Assembly: GCA_023382655.1 (NCBI GenBank)
Contig: JAHDWK010000024.1
Coordinates: 1 to 64,000 of the forward strand
Direction: 5' to 3'
DNA length: 64,000 bases
From: Anaerolineae bacterium
GTDB lineage: Bacteria; Chloroflexota; Anaerolineae; Promineifilales; Promineifilaceae
In this document: in pieces, positions 1 through 9,605 of the stretch
Layout: each line of letters begins with the position of its first letter
Numbering within the stretch: position 1 is the first letter of the stretch
Program-made: the position numbers and the translations under genes
Notes under the pieces: generated by a model
What the model saw: the letters and a program-made list of their open reading frames with translations, nothing else
Databases searched by the model: none
Told to the model about the DNA's origin: nothing

Positions 1-3000
1 GTCAGGAACACCACCTTCTCATCCCGGTACTCCACCCGGTCAAACGACCACCAGCCCCAATAGCCCCACAGATAATCCAACGGAATCGGCCCATCATCAC
101 CACCGCCGGAAGGCGTCGTTTCCAGGTTCGGGTCAACCGCCTCTGCGCCCGCCGGGATGGGGTCTTCGATGATGGCGTTCAGCAGGTCATTTTCTGTCTG
201 AATCGTCACCACTACTCGCACCTGCTGCCCGGCTGCGATTTCGGTAATTGGTTCACACGTTTCCGTCTCTGGGTCACAGGCCGCATCAAAGTAGGCGCGT
301 TCCACGTGGATGCCACGATTGATGGCGCTCACCTGGCTGGCGTCAATCGCCGTATTCATGTGCATGGTGTAATAGAGCGTGCCATCACCCGCGCCGCGCC
401 GGAACTCAAAGAAGTTGGGGTCATCGCTGAACAGGCCGGGCACCGGCACGTTCACCAGACGGCTCTCGGCGATGTTTTCGCGGGTAAACGACCCATCAGC
501 TATGGGCTGCAAATTCACCTGCAAACCATACTCATAGTTCGCGTCCAATTCGCCGGTAGCGGCCAGCCACTCCGTCAGGCCAAAGATGCCCCAGGCGGAT
601 TCATGTGTCGTCGGCCAGACGCTGGCGGTGCGGGCGGCCATCAGCCAGCGCACCGCACCGGGAGCCAGGGCATTGTCTGGCTGCCACTGCGCCAGCGCGT
701 TGATCACCATCGCCGTGCCGCGAATATCGCTGCTCAGATTGTCAAAGTCCTGGCTCACATCTTCCCAGTGCGTGCCGGTGGCGGAGGCGATGGCGCTGCC
801 GCTGAGGTCGGCGATAAGCGCATCCACGTTGGTCTCGCTGCCCGTCAGATGGTAAGCCATCAGCAGCAGTGCCTTGCCGTAGGGATCAAGCAAGTCGCGG
901 GCTTCGGTGAATAAGGTGTCCAGTTCGGCATTCACATCCACGCCCAATTCCGCCAGCACGTAGAGGAAAAAGACCTGCCGGTTGGCGTCCGAAGCATTGC
1001 GGAAATCTTCCGGCTGCTCCAACTGGCGCACCAGGTAATTGCCTGATTCTTCCAGCATCTCTTCATCTACAGCGAAACCAATCTGCCGGGCTTTGGCCAA
1101 CCCCAACAGGACATAGGCAGTAATCCAGGGGTCACTCTCGTCTTCAAAACACCAGGCCCAGCCGCCATCGTTGTGTACCAGTGCCGTTAACTGGCCGATA
1201 CCGGCGTTGACCATGTTGGCCGGTTCGTCGCCAAATTGGGCTTCCACTTCGGGCGCGTCCAGCCGGGTAGTCAGGGTTTCCACGGCCACGTTAGGCAGCA
1301 GTTGGTCGGCAATGGCTGCCGGACAGTCAGCCAGGAAATCCAGATTGTGGTTATTCAGGCGGATGCTGTCCAGCAAGGCCGCCGCCAACGACGGACTGAG
1401 AACGACATCCACGTTACCCTGATCCATGTCTACACCGGGCGGCAGTAAAATCGCTTCGACGCGGCTGCCCGGCGTGTCCAATTCGCCGGATGTGCCCACG
1501 ATGTCCTGGGCATTGTAGCGATAGATGGGAATGAGGTTATCCGGACCGACGCCGAAAGTGGGTTTGGTGGCGTCACTAAAACCGCCGCCGCTGACGCGGA
1601 AGGTGAGGTCGGCAAACGCCTGGCCGTCTACAAATTGGGCTTCGTTCACGGCCGTGTCCCAGCGCACCAACATTTGCCCATTGGCGGGCACATTCACCGT
1701 TTGCCCGGCCGGGCCGCTCAGGCTGATGCCGGTCGCTTCCAGGCTGACAGTGGCTTCAATGGCGCTGTCGGTATTGTTATTGATGACCGCGCCGATTTGC
1801 AGTGCGTCACCCACCGTCAGGAAGCGGGGGGTAACCGGGCGGATGAGCAGCGGCAGGGTGGTGACAATGTCGGCGGTGTTGTGGCCGACCAGGGTCTCTT
1901 CGGTGTTGGCTTTGCCGGTCAGCCGCCAGGTGGTCAGGTTATCGGGCAGGGGGATTTCTACGGTGGCCCGGCCGTCGGCGTCCGTTACCAGATTCGCCTG
2001 CCAATAGGCGGTATCGCGGAAGTCGCGGCGCACATCGTCCTCATCCTGCCCATCACGCAGGGCTACCGATTCATTAGCGATGCCATCACCGCCGCCGCCA
2101 CCCAACCCGCCGCCGGGCAGCGGAATTTCCACCGCCCGCCCTTCGCCGGAGATGAAGAGGCCGCCGCCGGTCAGGCTGCGATAGGGCTGCCGTTCGTAGA
2201 AGGTTTCCAGGATGGGGGGTGCATTGTCCGGTTTGAGCGTCAGTACGGCCAGGTCTACCAACGCCAGGGAGAGGTCGGCCGAGATGGGCGCGCCGGTATG
2301 GTCGGTGGTGAGGATGTCGAACACGGCCGTGTCCCGCGGCCCCAACACGCTCTCTTGCGGCGTCATTTCGATGTTCACCCAGAAGATGTCCGGGTTAACG
2401 ATCAGTTCGGCCATACCCAGCCGGATTTCGGCGTAGGGGTTATCCGGGTTGTTGGGGTCGGTGGGTTTCACGGCCGTGACCGTGACAAAGGTATTGGGCG
2501 CATAAATGTCATCCAGGGGGATGCCGATGATGTCGCTGTTAGGTTGCAGCGTTACCAGCCGCTGGCCGATGAGTTGACCCCGTTCCAGCGTCACCCACGC
2601 CTGGACCGGCACGGAAAACGGATTTTGCACCAACACTTGCGCCGTGTCGCCGACCACATATTCGGCCTGGTCGGGGATGAGGTTCATGGCTTTGTCATAG
2701 GGGTCGGTTTGCCAGGCGATACGGCCGTCATCCGTTACCCAAACATAGGTGCTGCTCAGGTTGGTGCGGCCCGTGTCATCGGTCACAGTGGCTACTGCCA
2801 GGTAAGAGCCGCCCTGATCCGGCGTGAAGCTGGCCGGGGCCACACCCTGGGCATCGGTGGTCACATTTTGCCGCTCCACTTCGGTGTCGGTGGCGGTCCA
2901 GGCGGTGTAATAAAGGCCAAAGTCCTGGGTGCGCACCGGCTCCCACTCACGGCGATAAACAACAATTTCCACGTCCTGATTGGCGACTCGTTCACCGACC

Positions 3001-5990
3001 CAATCTACCGTTTTCACTTCCACTTCCGCTTCTTCGCCCGCGGCCACAAAGCCGGTCACCGCCCGGATGCCCACGTAGCTTTCGGCGGCGTGGAAGGTGA
3101 TTTCACTGCGGCTGGTGAGGGGGAAGCCGGAAAGGTCTAATACAGTGGCTTCCACGCGCACCACGCGGCTGCCGGGGTCGCTGTCTTGCAGCAGGTCGGC
3201 GGGCAGGGTGATGGTGAGACGGCCGTTGCCATCTGTTATCCCTTCGCCGCTGCCCAGGAAGTTTTCACCACCGCCGAAGCGGAAGTAGCCGGGGTCTTCA
3301 TAGTAAAAGCCGCCACAATCCGTCCAGCAGTAATAGGGACCGGGAAATTCCGGGTAGAAGGCGTTGTCATAGATGCTCCACTGCACCGGCAGGTCGGCGG
3401 CCGTGCCGCCAAAGAAGTATTCGGCCTGCAAGGTCACGTCTACCGTTTCACCACGCAGGGCATCCGGGGTTTCCGCGGTCATCGTCACCAGAAATTCGGG
3501 GCGGCGGTATTCGGCAACGGTAAAGGAGACGTTGGCCCGCCAATCGAATCCCTGCCCGTCCAGGCTCATAAAGTATGTGCCTAGCGCTCCCTCTTCGGGC
3601 ACAACAAATTCACCGTTGAATGTGCCATCAGGCCGGACGGTGACAGAGATGAACTCATCGAAGCTGGCTTGCCCGGTGAAGTCGCTGTAATAGATGTGTA
3701 GTTCTAACTCTTGTGATGCGGCGGGCATGAGGAAACGGCCGTAATTATTCTGGCGCACAATCCCTTTGAAAAAGACAGAATCGCCGGGACGGTAGATGGG
3801 GCGGTCGGTGTAAAGATAAGCAAAGTTAGGCGCCTGATCATCAGAAGCGGCGTTCAAGCCAAATTCCCAGGCCGGGGTGTTGCCATTCCAATTGCTGTTA
3901 CCGGCGCCAAAACCGGCTTCGCCGGGGGCGTTACTGATGACGGTGGCGCCTTCCAGGTAGCCATTGGCGGGCATATAGTCGAAACGGGCCAGACCATTAG
4001 CATCGGTCACGGCCGTGCCCACGCGCACGCCCTGAGCGTTATACAAGGTCAGGTTGCGGTTGGCGGCTGGTTGGCCGCTGGCGATGTCGGTGGCCCAGAC
4101 ATAGACGTCACCAAACATCTCTTTCACCACCACGTTCGTATCGGCGATGATGAGGACATTGTTCTGGTTTTGCCACCATTGCGAATCTTCTAATAAACCA
4201 GGGGCATCGAGCGTCAGGAAGTAGATACCGGTAGGCAGTACGCTACCGTCGGCCAGGGCCAGATTGGTGACGCCGATTTCGTTACGGTCACCGTCAATGG
4301 GCAACTCCCAGGTGCGCACCGGTTCACCGGCGGGCGTGTAATTTTGCACGTCCCAGGGATTGCTAAGCAGGTTCAGCGGCAGCCCCAGGTTATAGAGTGC
4401 CACGTTGATTTCGCTGACATTGTTGTAAATGAGGTCTACCTGCGTGGGGAAGCTGGTGCTGAGGAAGCTCTGATTCTGTGGCAGGTTGAAGGAGGCAATG
4501 GGCGGTGTACTGGGGGAGCGGAATGTCCATTCATAAGGCGCGCCCAATGTGTTGCCGTAGGGATCGGCGGCGGTGCTGGGGATGACAATGCTGTAGGTCG
4601 TATCCGGTTGGTAGGGAAAATCAATCTGGACGCCGTTTGCCCAGGGATCAATGAAGTAACGGGGCGATGCGGCCGGGGCGGGGAAGATACCAATTCTGCC
4701 TTCTACTGTGTCCCAATTCATGGGTGAGGCAAACTGGATATTGATGCCGCGATCCCACTGTTCGGCCGTTTGCCCGGCGCGAGGATAAACGCTGATGACG
4801 GCCGGGAAGGGATGGGTGTTGTAGATGAAGGAAACGGGTTCAACCAGGGTGGCCTGGCCGTTGGCGGCCGCGGCCGTATCACCCACGACAAACTCGTACT
4901 CCGTCTCCATTTCCAGTAAATCGGTAGGGGTGACGCCCACAACACGGCCCGAAGTCGCTTCGGGTTCGCCGTCTTCTACCCAATTAAAAGCCAGTTCCGG
5001 CGTCTCTTCGCCGCCTTCAATAGATATGGCCGCTTCGGTGCTGGCCGTGTCCATGGGCATGTTGAAGGTGACGGTGAAGGTGGTGTCGGGGGCGATGGCG
5101 GCCGTTTCGTCCGGGAAGATGGTCACAACTTCGGGGTTGAGGGTGGTGAATGACCAGTTAAACGGGGTGGCCATTGGCACACCCACGACATCAGTAAGCG
5201 ATGGGTCAACCACCGCGTTATAGGTGGTAGCGCCCGCCAATGGTGGGTCGGGCATAAAGCGGTAGATGCTGGTGGACGTCCATTCGCCGCGCCCGGTGGC
5301 GGGCGGGTCGAAGCTAAGCGGCTGCGGTAAATCGGCCTGCTGCCCGGTGCTGACCAGAGGCACAACGGGCCGGTTGAACATGACGGTGATCGCGCCGTCG
5401 GTGGGTATGCCATCTGTGCCATCAGCGGGCAATACTTGGCTGACGGCCAGGTCGCCGGCCGTTTGCAGCAGCAGTTGGATGGGGACTTCTAGCGGACGGC
5501 CGTTTTCCCCTTCAGCGCGTTCGTCTATGTTAACGCGATAAAGCTGTTTGCCCTGCAATTCATTTCTCGGTGTGAAGATGAGGGTATCAGGGTGGGGCCA
5601 GCTAAAGTCGCCGGTCACGGCCGTGCCGTCTTCTTCAGCAGCAACGGACATGGCCTGCTCGACCGACGCTTGATCCATCGGTTGGTCAAAACGAATGGTA
5701 ATTGCCCCATCCAGCAGCAGTTCTTCGCCGGGCAGGGGGCTGCTGTCTATCACCTGAGGTGACCAGGTGATGTCCGCCGGGTTGATGGTGGTGGGGGCGA
5801 GGGGTTCACCGGGTGGGGGCGTTTCGCCGGGGGCCAGGGTGGGGCGAGGCGTGGGGGTGTTGGTAGGTACGGCCGTGGGTACGGTGATGGTGGGTACCGG
5901 CGTCGGTGGTTCCTCTTCCTCGCGGCGGCACGCGGCGATGATCAGCAGGAAGAGAATAAAAATGAGTGTGAGTTGGATGTGTTTACGCAT
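1..5990 (-). CDS. Alpha-2-macroglobulin family lipoprotein, degenerate thioester site (partial)
   Basis: The gene reads leftward from ATG at 5990 and is still open at base 1, so at least 1996 codons are present and the C-terminus is missing. AGGAG lies upstream of the start. The N-terminus is a lipoprotein signal (hydrophobic residues 7-20, lipobox IAAC with Cys21), then a P/T-rich linker and about four Big_5-type Ig-like repeats containing phrases such as FDQPMDQAS and FASPMNWDT. Macroglobulin (MG) beta domains follow, then an alpha-helical thioester-like domain (DNA about 1500-500). Bacterial family members act as surface protease traps that use a CxEQ thioester. Here the aligned segment reads ADCPAAIADQLLPNVAV, keeping Cys (codon 1325-1323, about residue 1556) but losing Glu and Gln, so a covalent thioester is unlikely. 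The family assignment is secure; a role in protease inhibition is inferred. No PBP1C partner is visible within the window. Confidence 0.9.
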   Translation of the reverse strand, partial: MRKHIQLTLIFILFLLIIAACRREEEEPPTPVPTITVPTAVPTNTPTPRPTLAPGETPPPGEPLAPTTINPADITWSPQVIDSSPLPGEELLLDGAITIRFDQPMDQASVEQAMSVAAEEDGTAVTGDFSWPHPDTLIFTPRNELQGKQLYRVNIDERAEGENGRPLEVPIQLLLQTAGDLAVSQVLPADGTDGIPTDGAITVMFNRPVVPLVSTGQQADLPQPLSFDPPATGRGEWTSTSIYRFMPDPPLAGATTYNAVVDPSLTDVVGVPMATPFNWSFTTLNPEVVTIFPDETAAIAPDTTFTVTFNMPMDTASTEAAISIEGGEETPELAFNWVEDGEPEATSGRVVGVTPTDLLEMETEYEFVVGDTAAAANGQATLVEPVSFIYNTHPFPAVISVYPRAGQTAEQWDRGINIQFASPMNWDTVEGRIGIFPAPAASPRYFIDPWANGVQIDFPYQPDTTYSIVIPSTAADPYGNTLGAPYEWTFRSPSTPPIASFNLPQNQSFLSTSFPTQVDLIYNNVSEINVALYNLGLPLNLLSNPWDVQNYTPAGEPVRTWELPIDGDRNEIGVTNLALADGSVLPTGIYFLTLDAPGLLEDSQWWQNQNNVLIIADTNVVVKEMFGDVYVWATDIASGQPAANRNLTLYNAQGVRVGTAVTDANGLARFDYMPANGYLEGATVISNAPGEAGFGAGNSNWNGNTPAWEFGLNAASDDQAPNFAYLYTDRPIYRPGDSVFFKGIVRQNNYGRFLMPAASQELELHIYYSDFTGQASFDEFISVTVRPDGTFNGEFVVPEEGALGTYFMSLDGQGFDWRANVSFTVAEYRRPEFLVTMTAETPDALRGETVDVTLQAEYFFGGTAADLPVQWSIYDNAFYPEFPGPYYCWTDCGGFYYEDPGYFRFGGGENFLGSGEGITDGNGRLTITLPADLLQDSDPGSRVVRVEATVLDLSGFPLTSRSEITFHAAESYVGIRAVTGFVAAGEEAEVEVKTVDWVGERVANQDVEIVVYRREWEPVRTQDFGLYYTAWTATDTEVERQNVTTDAQGVAPASFTPDQGGSYLAVATVTDDTGRTNLSSTYVWVTDDGRIAWQTDPYDKAMNLIPDQAEYVVGDTAQVLVQNPFSVPVQAWVTLERGQLIGQRLVTLQPNSDIIGIPLDDIYAPNTFVTVTAVKPTDPNNPDNPYAEIRLGMAELIVNPDIFWVNIEMTPQESVLGPRDTAVFDILTTDHTGAPISADLSLALVDLAVLTLKPDNAPPILETFYERQPYRSLTGGGLFISGEGRAVEIPLPGGGLGGGGGDGIANESVALRDGQDEDDVRRDFRDTAYWQANLVTDADGRATVEIPLPDNLTTWRLTGKANTEETLVGHNTADIVTTLPLLIRPVTPRFLTVGDALQIGAVINNNTDSAIEATVSLEATGISLSGPAGQTVNVPANGQMLVRWDTAVNEAQFVDGQAFADLTFRVSGGGFSDATKPTFGVGPDNLIPIYRYNAQDIVGTSGELDTPGSRVEAILLPPGVDMDQGNVDVVLSPSLAAALLDSIRLNNHNLDFLADCPAAIADQLLPNVAVETLTTRLDAPEVEAQFGDEPANMVNAGIGQLTALVHNDGGWAWCFEDESDPWITAYVLLGLAKARQIGFAVDEEMLEESGNYLVRQLEQPEDFRNASDANRQVFFLYVLAELGVDVNAELDTLFTEARDLLDPYGKALLLMAYHLTGSETNVDALIADLSGSAIASATGTHWEDVSQDFDNLSSDIRGTAMVINALAQWQPDNALAPGAVRWLMAARTASVWPTTHESAWGIFGLTEWLAATGELDANYEYGLQVNLQPIADGSFTRENIAESRLVNVPVPGLFSDDPNFFEFRRGAGDGTLYYTMHMNTAIDASQVSAINRGIHVERAYFDAACDPETETCEPITEIAAGQQVRVVVTIQTENDLLNAIIEDPIPAGAEAVDPNLETTPSGGGDDGPIPLDYLWGYWGWWSFDRVEYRDEKVVFL

Positions 5991-6426
5991 GATCTTGTTT
6001 TCTCCTGAATTACAGGTCAGCAAGAGTGATAATGAGATGGGGATAGTGGGTTTTGGCTCGTATCCGCCCGTCTCTTTACCTTGGTGGCCTGTTTGTTGTC
6101 AACATGTTTGGGTACTGTACCATTATCGTGCCTGGTGCGTGTGGGATTCTGACGCCTGGGCTACGAATACACCACAATCACACGGTACAGCCCTCTATGG
6201 TATGTCGGAATTCATGGGAGAAGTGTAACAGACGGCCGTGATCAAAAACAACTGAACAATGTCAGGAAAGGGGAACGGGACGGTACTGTTTCGACTGGTC
6301 AATCCCTTTTCCCTTTGGCAGGCAACTAACCGCGTGGCAACGATAAAGGGAATATGATACCATGCAGCCATGATTGTTTGTTGTGGGGCGATTTTCAAAA
6401 TCGCCCTACAGTGAAGGAGTATTCCC
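5991..6426. other. Divergent intergenic region with a palindrome
   Basis: This 436-bp gap separates the divergently transcribed macroglobulin and NifU-like genes and must hold both promoters. I see no convincing paired -35/-10 boxes. At 6382-6410 there is a near-perfect hairpin with arms around GGGCGATTTT and apex TTTTCAAAA, just upstream of the NifU ribosome binding site. One ACGGCCGT octamer lies near 6233. No gene is supported here. Confidence 0.5.
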
Positions 6427-6723
6427 ATGACGACCATGAACAGACCGGCGGGTGTGCGCGGGTTTAACAGCGAAATGCAGCGCATTCCCCAGGAAGCGAC
6501 AGAAACAGAAAGAATGGAAGCCCTGATCAGTACCATCAGCAGCTATATTGAGCATTATCATGGCGGCGAAGTGGAAATGGTTGGGTATGTGGATGATGTG
6601 GTAACGGTGCATTTGTCCGGTGCATGTGAGGGGTGCAATCTGGCCCCGGTGACGCTGCACGGCTGGGTGGAGGGTACGGTGAAGCAGTTTTTCCCACAGG
6701 TGAAGGCGGTAGTGGCGGTTTGA
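6427..6723 (+). CDS. NifU C-terminal domain (Nfu-type) Fe-S protein
   Basis: A 98-residue protein. Residues about 30-98 match the NifU-like C-terminal domain, which carries or assembles Fe-S clusters in the cytoplasm. The diagnostic stretch is GACEGCNLAPVTL, with the CxxC cluster ligands at Cys67 and Cys70, followed by the usual helix and a closing FPQVKAVVAV strand. Nfu domains often hold a [4Fe-4S] cluster bridged between two monomers and pass it to apoproteins. The N-terminal 28 residues are an unassigned extension. AAGGAG lies 9 bp before the ATG. It stands alone, with no isc, suf or nif genes nearby. Assignment to the family is firm; the client proteins are unknown. Confidence 0.88.
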   Translation: MTTMNRPAGVRGFNSEMQRIPQEATETERMEALISTISSYIEHYHGGEVEMVGYVDDVVTVHLSGACEGCNLAPVTLHGWVEGTVKQFFPQVKAVVAV

Positions 6724-6753
6724 TCCGCGAAGGGCGTGAAGTGTAGCGAAGGA

Positions 6754-6784
6754 GACATCCGATTTTTTCAAAAAATCGGATGTC
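6754..6784. repeat. Perfect palindrome with TTTTTTCAAAAAA apex
   Basis: Two perfect 15-bp arms (GACATCCGATTTTTT and its complement) flank a single central C. It lies 30 bp after the NifU-like stop and 17 bp before the peptidase ATG. It could be a terminator for the upstream gene or a dispersed palindrome. The apex resembles several other hairpins in the window. Confidence 0.8.
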
Positions 6785-6801
6785 TGTTGGTGAAGGGTAG
6801 C

Positions 6802-8304
6802 ATGGCTGAAGACGAGAAGAAGAACGATAAGGATAAAGAAAAAGAGAAGGACGAGAAGTATCCGACGCCGGAAGACAAAATTTCGGTAACGCAGCATACG
6901 GCCGTGATTGACGGCCGTCAAATTGCCTATACCATTACCTGCGGCACGATTGTGCTGAAGGAGGAGACGGAAAAGGAAGGCAAGGCGGAAGGGGAAAAGG
7001 CCAGGGCCAGCGTCTTTTTCATTGCCTATACGCTGGATGGGGTGGAGGAAGTGGGGACACGGCCGTTGACCTTTTCCTTCAATGGTGGCCCTGGCTCATC
7101 TTCCGTTTGGCTGCATTTGGGACTGTTGGGGCCGCGCCGGGTAGAAACGATGAACGGCGGACGCCAGTTAGCGCCACCCTACAAAATGGTGAACAATGAG
7201 TTTTCACTGCTGGACAAAAGCGACCTGGTGTTTATTGACCCGGTTAGCACCGGTTTTAGCCGCGCTGTGCCCGGCGAAAAACCGAAGGATTTTCATGCGT
7301 TTAAGAAGGACATTGAGTCGGTGGGGGATTTTATCCGGCTGTATGTGAGCCGGTACGGCCGTTGGACTTCACCCAAGTTTTTGATTGGCGAGAGCTACGG
7401 CACTACGCGCGCTGCCGGGCTGTCCGGCTACCTGCAAGAGCGGCATGGCCTGTATCTGAACGGCATCATGCTCGTCTCCGTTGTCCTCAATTTCCAGACC
7501 ATCCGCTACCCGGTGGGCAACGATTTACCTTACATTCTCTACCTGCCCACGCTGACCGCTACCGCCTGGTTTCACAAAAAGCTGGCGCCCGATTTGCAGA
7601 AGAGCCTGACAAAATCGCTCAACGAAGTGCGCGCCTTTGCCCTCAATGACTACACCCTGGCGCTGATGCAGGGGTCGGCGCTGCCGGCGGCCAAACGGGC
7701 CCAGATTGAAAAAAAGCTGGCGCGGTATACTGGTCTCTCATTGGCGTATGTGCAGCGGTGTAATTTGCGCGTTCATTACATGCGGTTTTGCAAGGAGTTA
7801 CTGCGGGATCAAGGCAAGACGGTGGGGCGACTGGACAGCCGGTTCACGGGCTATGACCGGGATGCGGCGGGGGAATTTTTTGAATATGACCCCAGTATGG
7901 CGGCGATTATGGGGCCGTATACGGCCGTGTTTAACGATTACGTGCGCCGTGACCTGAAGTTTGAAAGCGATCTGCCCTATGAAATCCTTACCGGGCGCGT
8001 CTGGCCCTGGAATTATGAGCCACACCAGAATGAGTTTGTGAATGTGGCCGAAACGCTGCGCAAAGCGATCACCGGCAACCCCTTCCTCAAGGTGTTTGTG
8101 GCCAATGGTTATTATGATTTAGCCACCCCCTTCCTGGCGACGGAATACACCTTTAACCATATTGACCTGCCCCCAGAACTACAGGGCAACCTCTCTATGG
8201 CCTATTACAAAGCGGGGCATATGATGTATGTGCATCACCCCTCTCTGGAGAAGTTGAAGCAGGATTTGGCAAAGTGGTTGGGTACGGCCGTGCCCTCTGC
8301 GTAA
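6802..8304 (+). CDS. Serine carboxypeptidase-like protein, peptidase family S10
   Basis: A 500-residue protein. The start at 6802 (MAEDEKKNDK) is chosen because GAAGGG precedes it and longer versions would translate through the 6754 palindrome. The N-terminal 30 residues are lysine/aspartate/glutamate-rich and there is no signal peptide, so it is probably cytoplasmic or leaves by an unusual route. S10 enzymes remove C-terminal amino acids with an alpha/beta-hydrolase Ser-Asp-His triad. All three are present: Ser198 in GESYG, Asp439 in NGYYDLATP and His473 in KAGHMMYVH. The oxyanion segment FNGGPGSSS, typical of S10, lies near residue 95. Length fits bacterial S10 members. The stop codon falls in the first unit of a heptamer tract shared with galK. 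Confidence 0.92.
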   Translation: MAEDEKKNDKDKEKEKDEKYPTPEDKISVTQHTAVIDGRQIAYTITCGTIVLKEETEKEGKAEGEKARASVFFIAYTLDGVEEVGTRPLTFSFNGGPGSSSVWLHLGLLGPRRVETMNGGRQLAPPYKMVNNEFSLLDKSDLVFIDPVSTGFSRAVPGEKPKDFHAFKKDIESVGDFIRLYVSRYGRWTSPKFLIGESYGTTRAAGLSGYLQERHGLYLNGIMLVSVVLNFQTIRYPVGNDLPYILYLPTLTATAWFHKKLAPDLQKSLTKSLNEVRAFALNDYTLALMQGSALPAAKRAQIEKKLARYTGLSLAYVQRCNLRVHYMRFCKELLRDQGKTVGRLDSRFTGYDRDAAGEFFEYDPSMAAIMGPYTAVFNDYVRRDLKFESDLPYEILTGRVWPWNYEPHQNEFVNVAETLRKAITGNPFLKVFVANGYYDLATPFLATEYTFNHIDLPPELQGNLSMAYYKAGHMMYVHHPSLEKLKQDLAKWLGTAVPSA

Positions 8305-8356
8305 ACCGTGAGCCGTAAACCGTAATCCGATTACGGCTCACGGTTTACGATTACTG
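8301..8356. repeat. Heptamer tract between convergent genes
   Basis: Eight consecutive 7-bp units read GTAAACC, GTGAGCC, GTAAACC, GTAATCC, GATTACG, GCTCACG, GTTTACG, ATTACTG, so the second half is roughly the complement of the first and the tract can fold into a hairpin. It contains the peptidase stop codon and, on the other strand, the last eight codons and stop of galK. It could serve as a bidirectional terminator. Confidence 0.8.
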
Positions 8357-9524
8357 ACGCCCCTGCGGCCGGTTGGCAGACGTAAATGGCCGGTGTGAGA
8401 CCGGTGGCCTGGGTGTAAGCGGCGGTGATGGTTTGGGTGAAGGTCACGGCCGCTTCGGTACGCGACCGACAGTCGCCGCTCAGTGCAGGCGTGTCCACCC
8501 TCACCAACGCCACCGCACAGCCGCCAAAGCCCGCCCCCGTCATGCGCGCCCCATAGCAGCCCGGTTGGGCTTGCGCCAGTTCCACCATCACGTTCAATTC
8601 ATGGCTGGAGACTTCAAAATCGTCACGCAGGCTGAGGTGGCTCTGGTTCATCAGGGTGCCCAACATGGCGGCGTCGCCGTTCAGCATGGCAGTGACGGCG
8701 TTGAGGACGCGGATATTTTCCGTGACCACATGGCGGGCGCGCTGGCGGATGAGCGGCGCTAACTGGTCTTCGCTGGACAGAAAGTCGGTGATGGAGACAT
8801 CGCGCAAATAGGGAACGCCAAAAAAACGGGACGCTTCATCACACTGGGCGCGGCGTTCGTTGTAAGCAGAATCTACCAGACCGCGCCGGGTGTTGGTGTC
8901 CAGGACGACAACGGCCGTACCCACCGGCAGCGGCACGGCTTTTGTGTCCAGCGTGCGGCAGTCAATGAGCAGGGCGTGGCCTTCCTGCCCGGCAGCGGAG
9001 ATCATCTGATCCATGATGCCGCAATTAACGCCTACCCATTGGTTTTCCGCTTTTTGGCACAACAGGGCCATCGCCGCCGGGTCCCAAAGCTGGTTGGTCA
9101 CAGCAATAAATGCCCGCGCCGTCGCCAGTTCCAATGCCGCCGACGAGGACAACCCCGCCCCTTTGGGAATGTCCCCGGCCATCACCCCTTCCCAACCGGC
9201 CAGTTGGTAACCGTCATTTTGCAAAGCCCAGGCCACCCCCTTCGGGTATTCCAGCCAATGGGCGGTTTCTTTGAAGAGGCGGTCGAGATGGAAGACGGCC
9301 GTTTCGTTAAAGTCGAGCGAATGGACATGCACCTCCCGGTCGGGGCGGGGGCGCAGGGCAATCCAGATGGCGCGGTCAATGGCCATCGGCAGCACAAAAC
9401 CATCGTTGTAATCGGTATGTTCGCCGATGAGATTCACCCGCCCCGGCGCACGCACCACGAAGGCCGGTGGTTCACTAAACATGCCCTGAAAAACTTGGGC
9501 AACGGTATGGGCTAATGTGTTCAA
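8331..9524 (-). CDS. galK: Galactokinase
   Basis: A 397-residue GHMP kinase that phosphorylates galactose at C1 with ATP, the entry step of the Leloir pathway, in the cytoplasm. Signature motifs are all present: the galactokinase N-terminal motif GRVNLIGEHTDYNDG near residue 28, the GHMP ATP-binding motif GAGLSSSAALE near residue 122, and the C-terminal MTGAGFGGCAVAL near residue 328. Length is normal. The last residues, SVIVNREP, are encoded by the heptamer tract and probably represent a non-native extension of the C-terminus. No galT or galE is adjacent. It lies downstream of the molybdopterin hydroxylase gene on the same strand, separated by a repeat tract. Confidence 0.97.
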   Translation of the reverse strand: MNTLAHTVAQVFQGMFSEPPAFVVRAPGRVNLIGEHTDYNDGFVLPMAIDRAIWIALRPRPDREVHVHSLDFNETAVFHLDRLFKETAHWLEYPKGVAWALQNDGYQLAGWEGVMAGDIPKGAGLSSSAALELATARAFIAVTNQLWDPAAMALLCQKAENQWVGVNCGIMDQMISAAGQEGHALLIDCRTLDTKAVPLPVGTAVVVLDTNTRRGLVDSAYNERRAQCDEASRFFGVPYLRDVSITDFLSSEDQLAPLIRQRARHVVTENIRVLNAVTAMLNGDAAMLGTLMNQSHLSLRDDFEVSSHELNVMVELAQAQPGCYGARMTGAGFGGCAVALVRVDTPALSGDCRSRTEAAVTFTQTITAAYTQATGLTPAIYVCQPAAGASVIVNREP

Positions 9525-9545
9525 GGGATATACCAGAATTGAGAT

Positions 9546-9605
9546 GGGGAGATTGAGAGATTAGGAGATTACCCAATCTCTCAATCTCCTAATCTCCTAA
9601 TCTCA
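9546..9605. repeat. GAGATT/AATCTC tandem tract forming a hairpin
   Basis: Degenerate 7-8 bp units of the type GGAGATTG and AGAGATTA are followed by complementary units AATCTCTC and AATCTCCT. The tract lies just downstream of the molybdopterin hydroxylase gene and overlaps its stop codon. It is probably a transcription end or a dispersed repeat. Confidence 0.75.

Noticed and set aside
1635..3140. Long plus-strand open frame opposite the macroglobulin gene
   Set aside because: It is antisense to a continuous, clearly coding minus-strand frame and its translation has no recognisable domain; GC-rich DNA gives many such frames.
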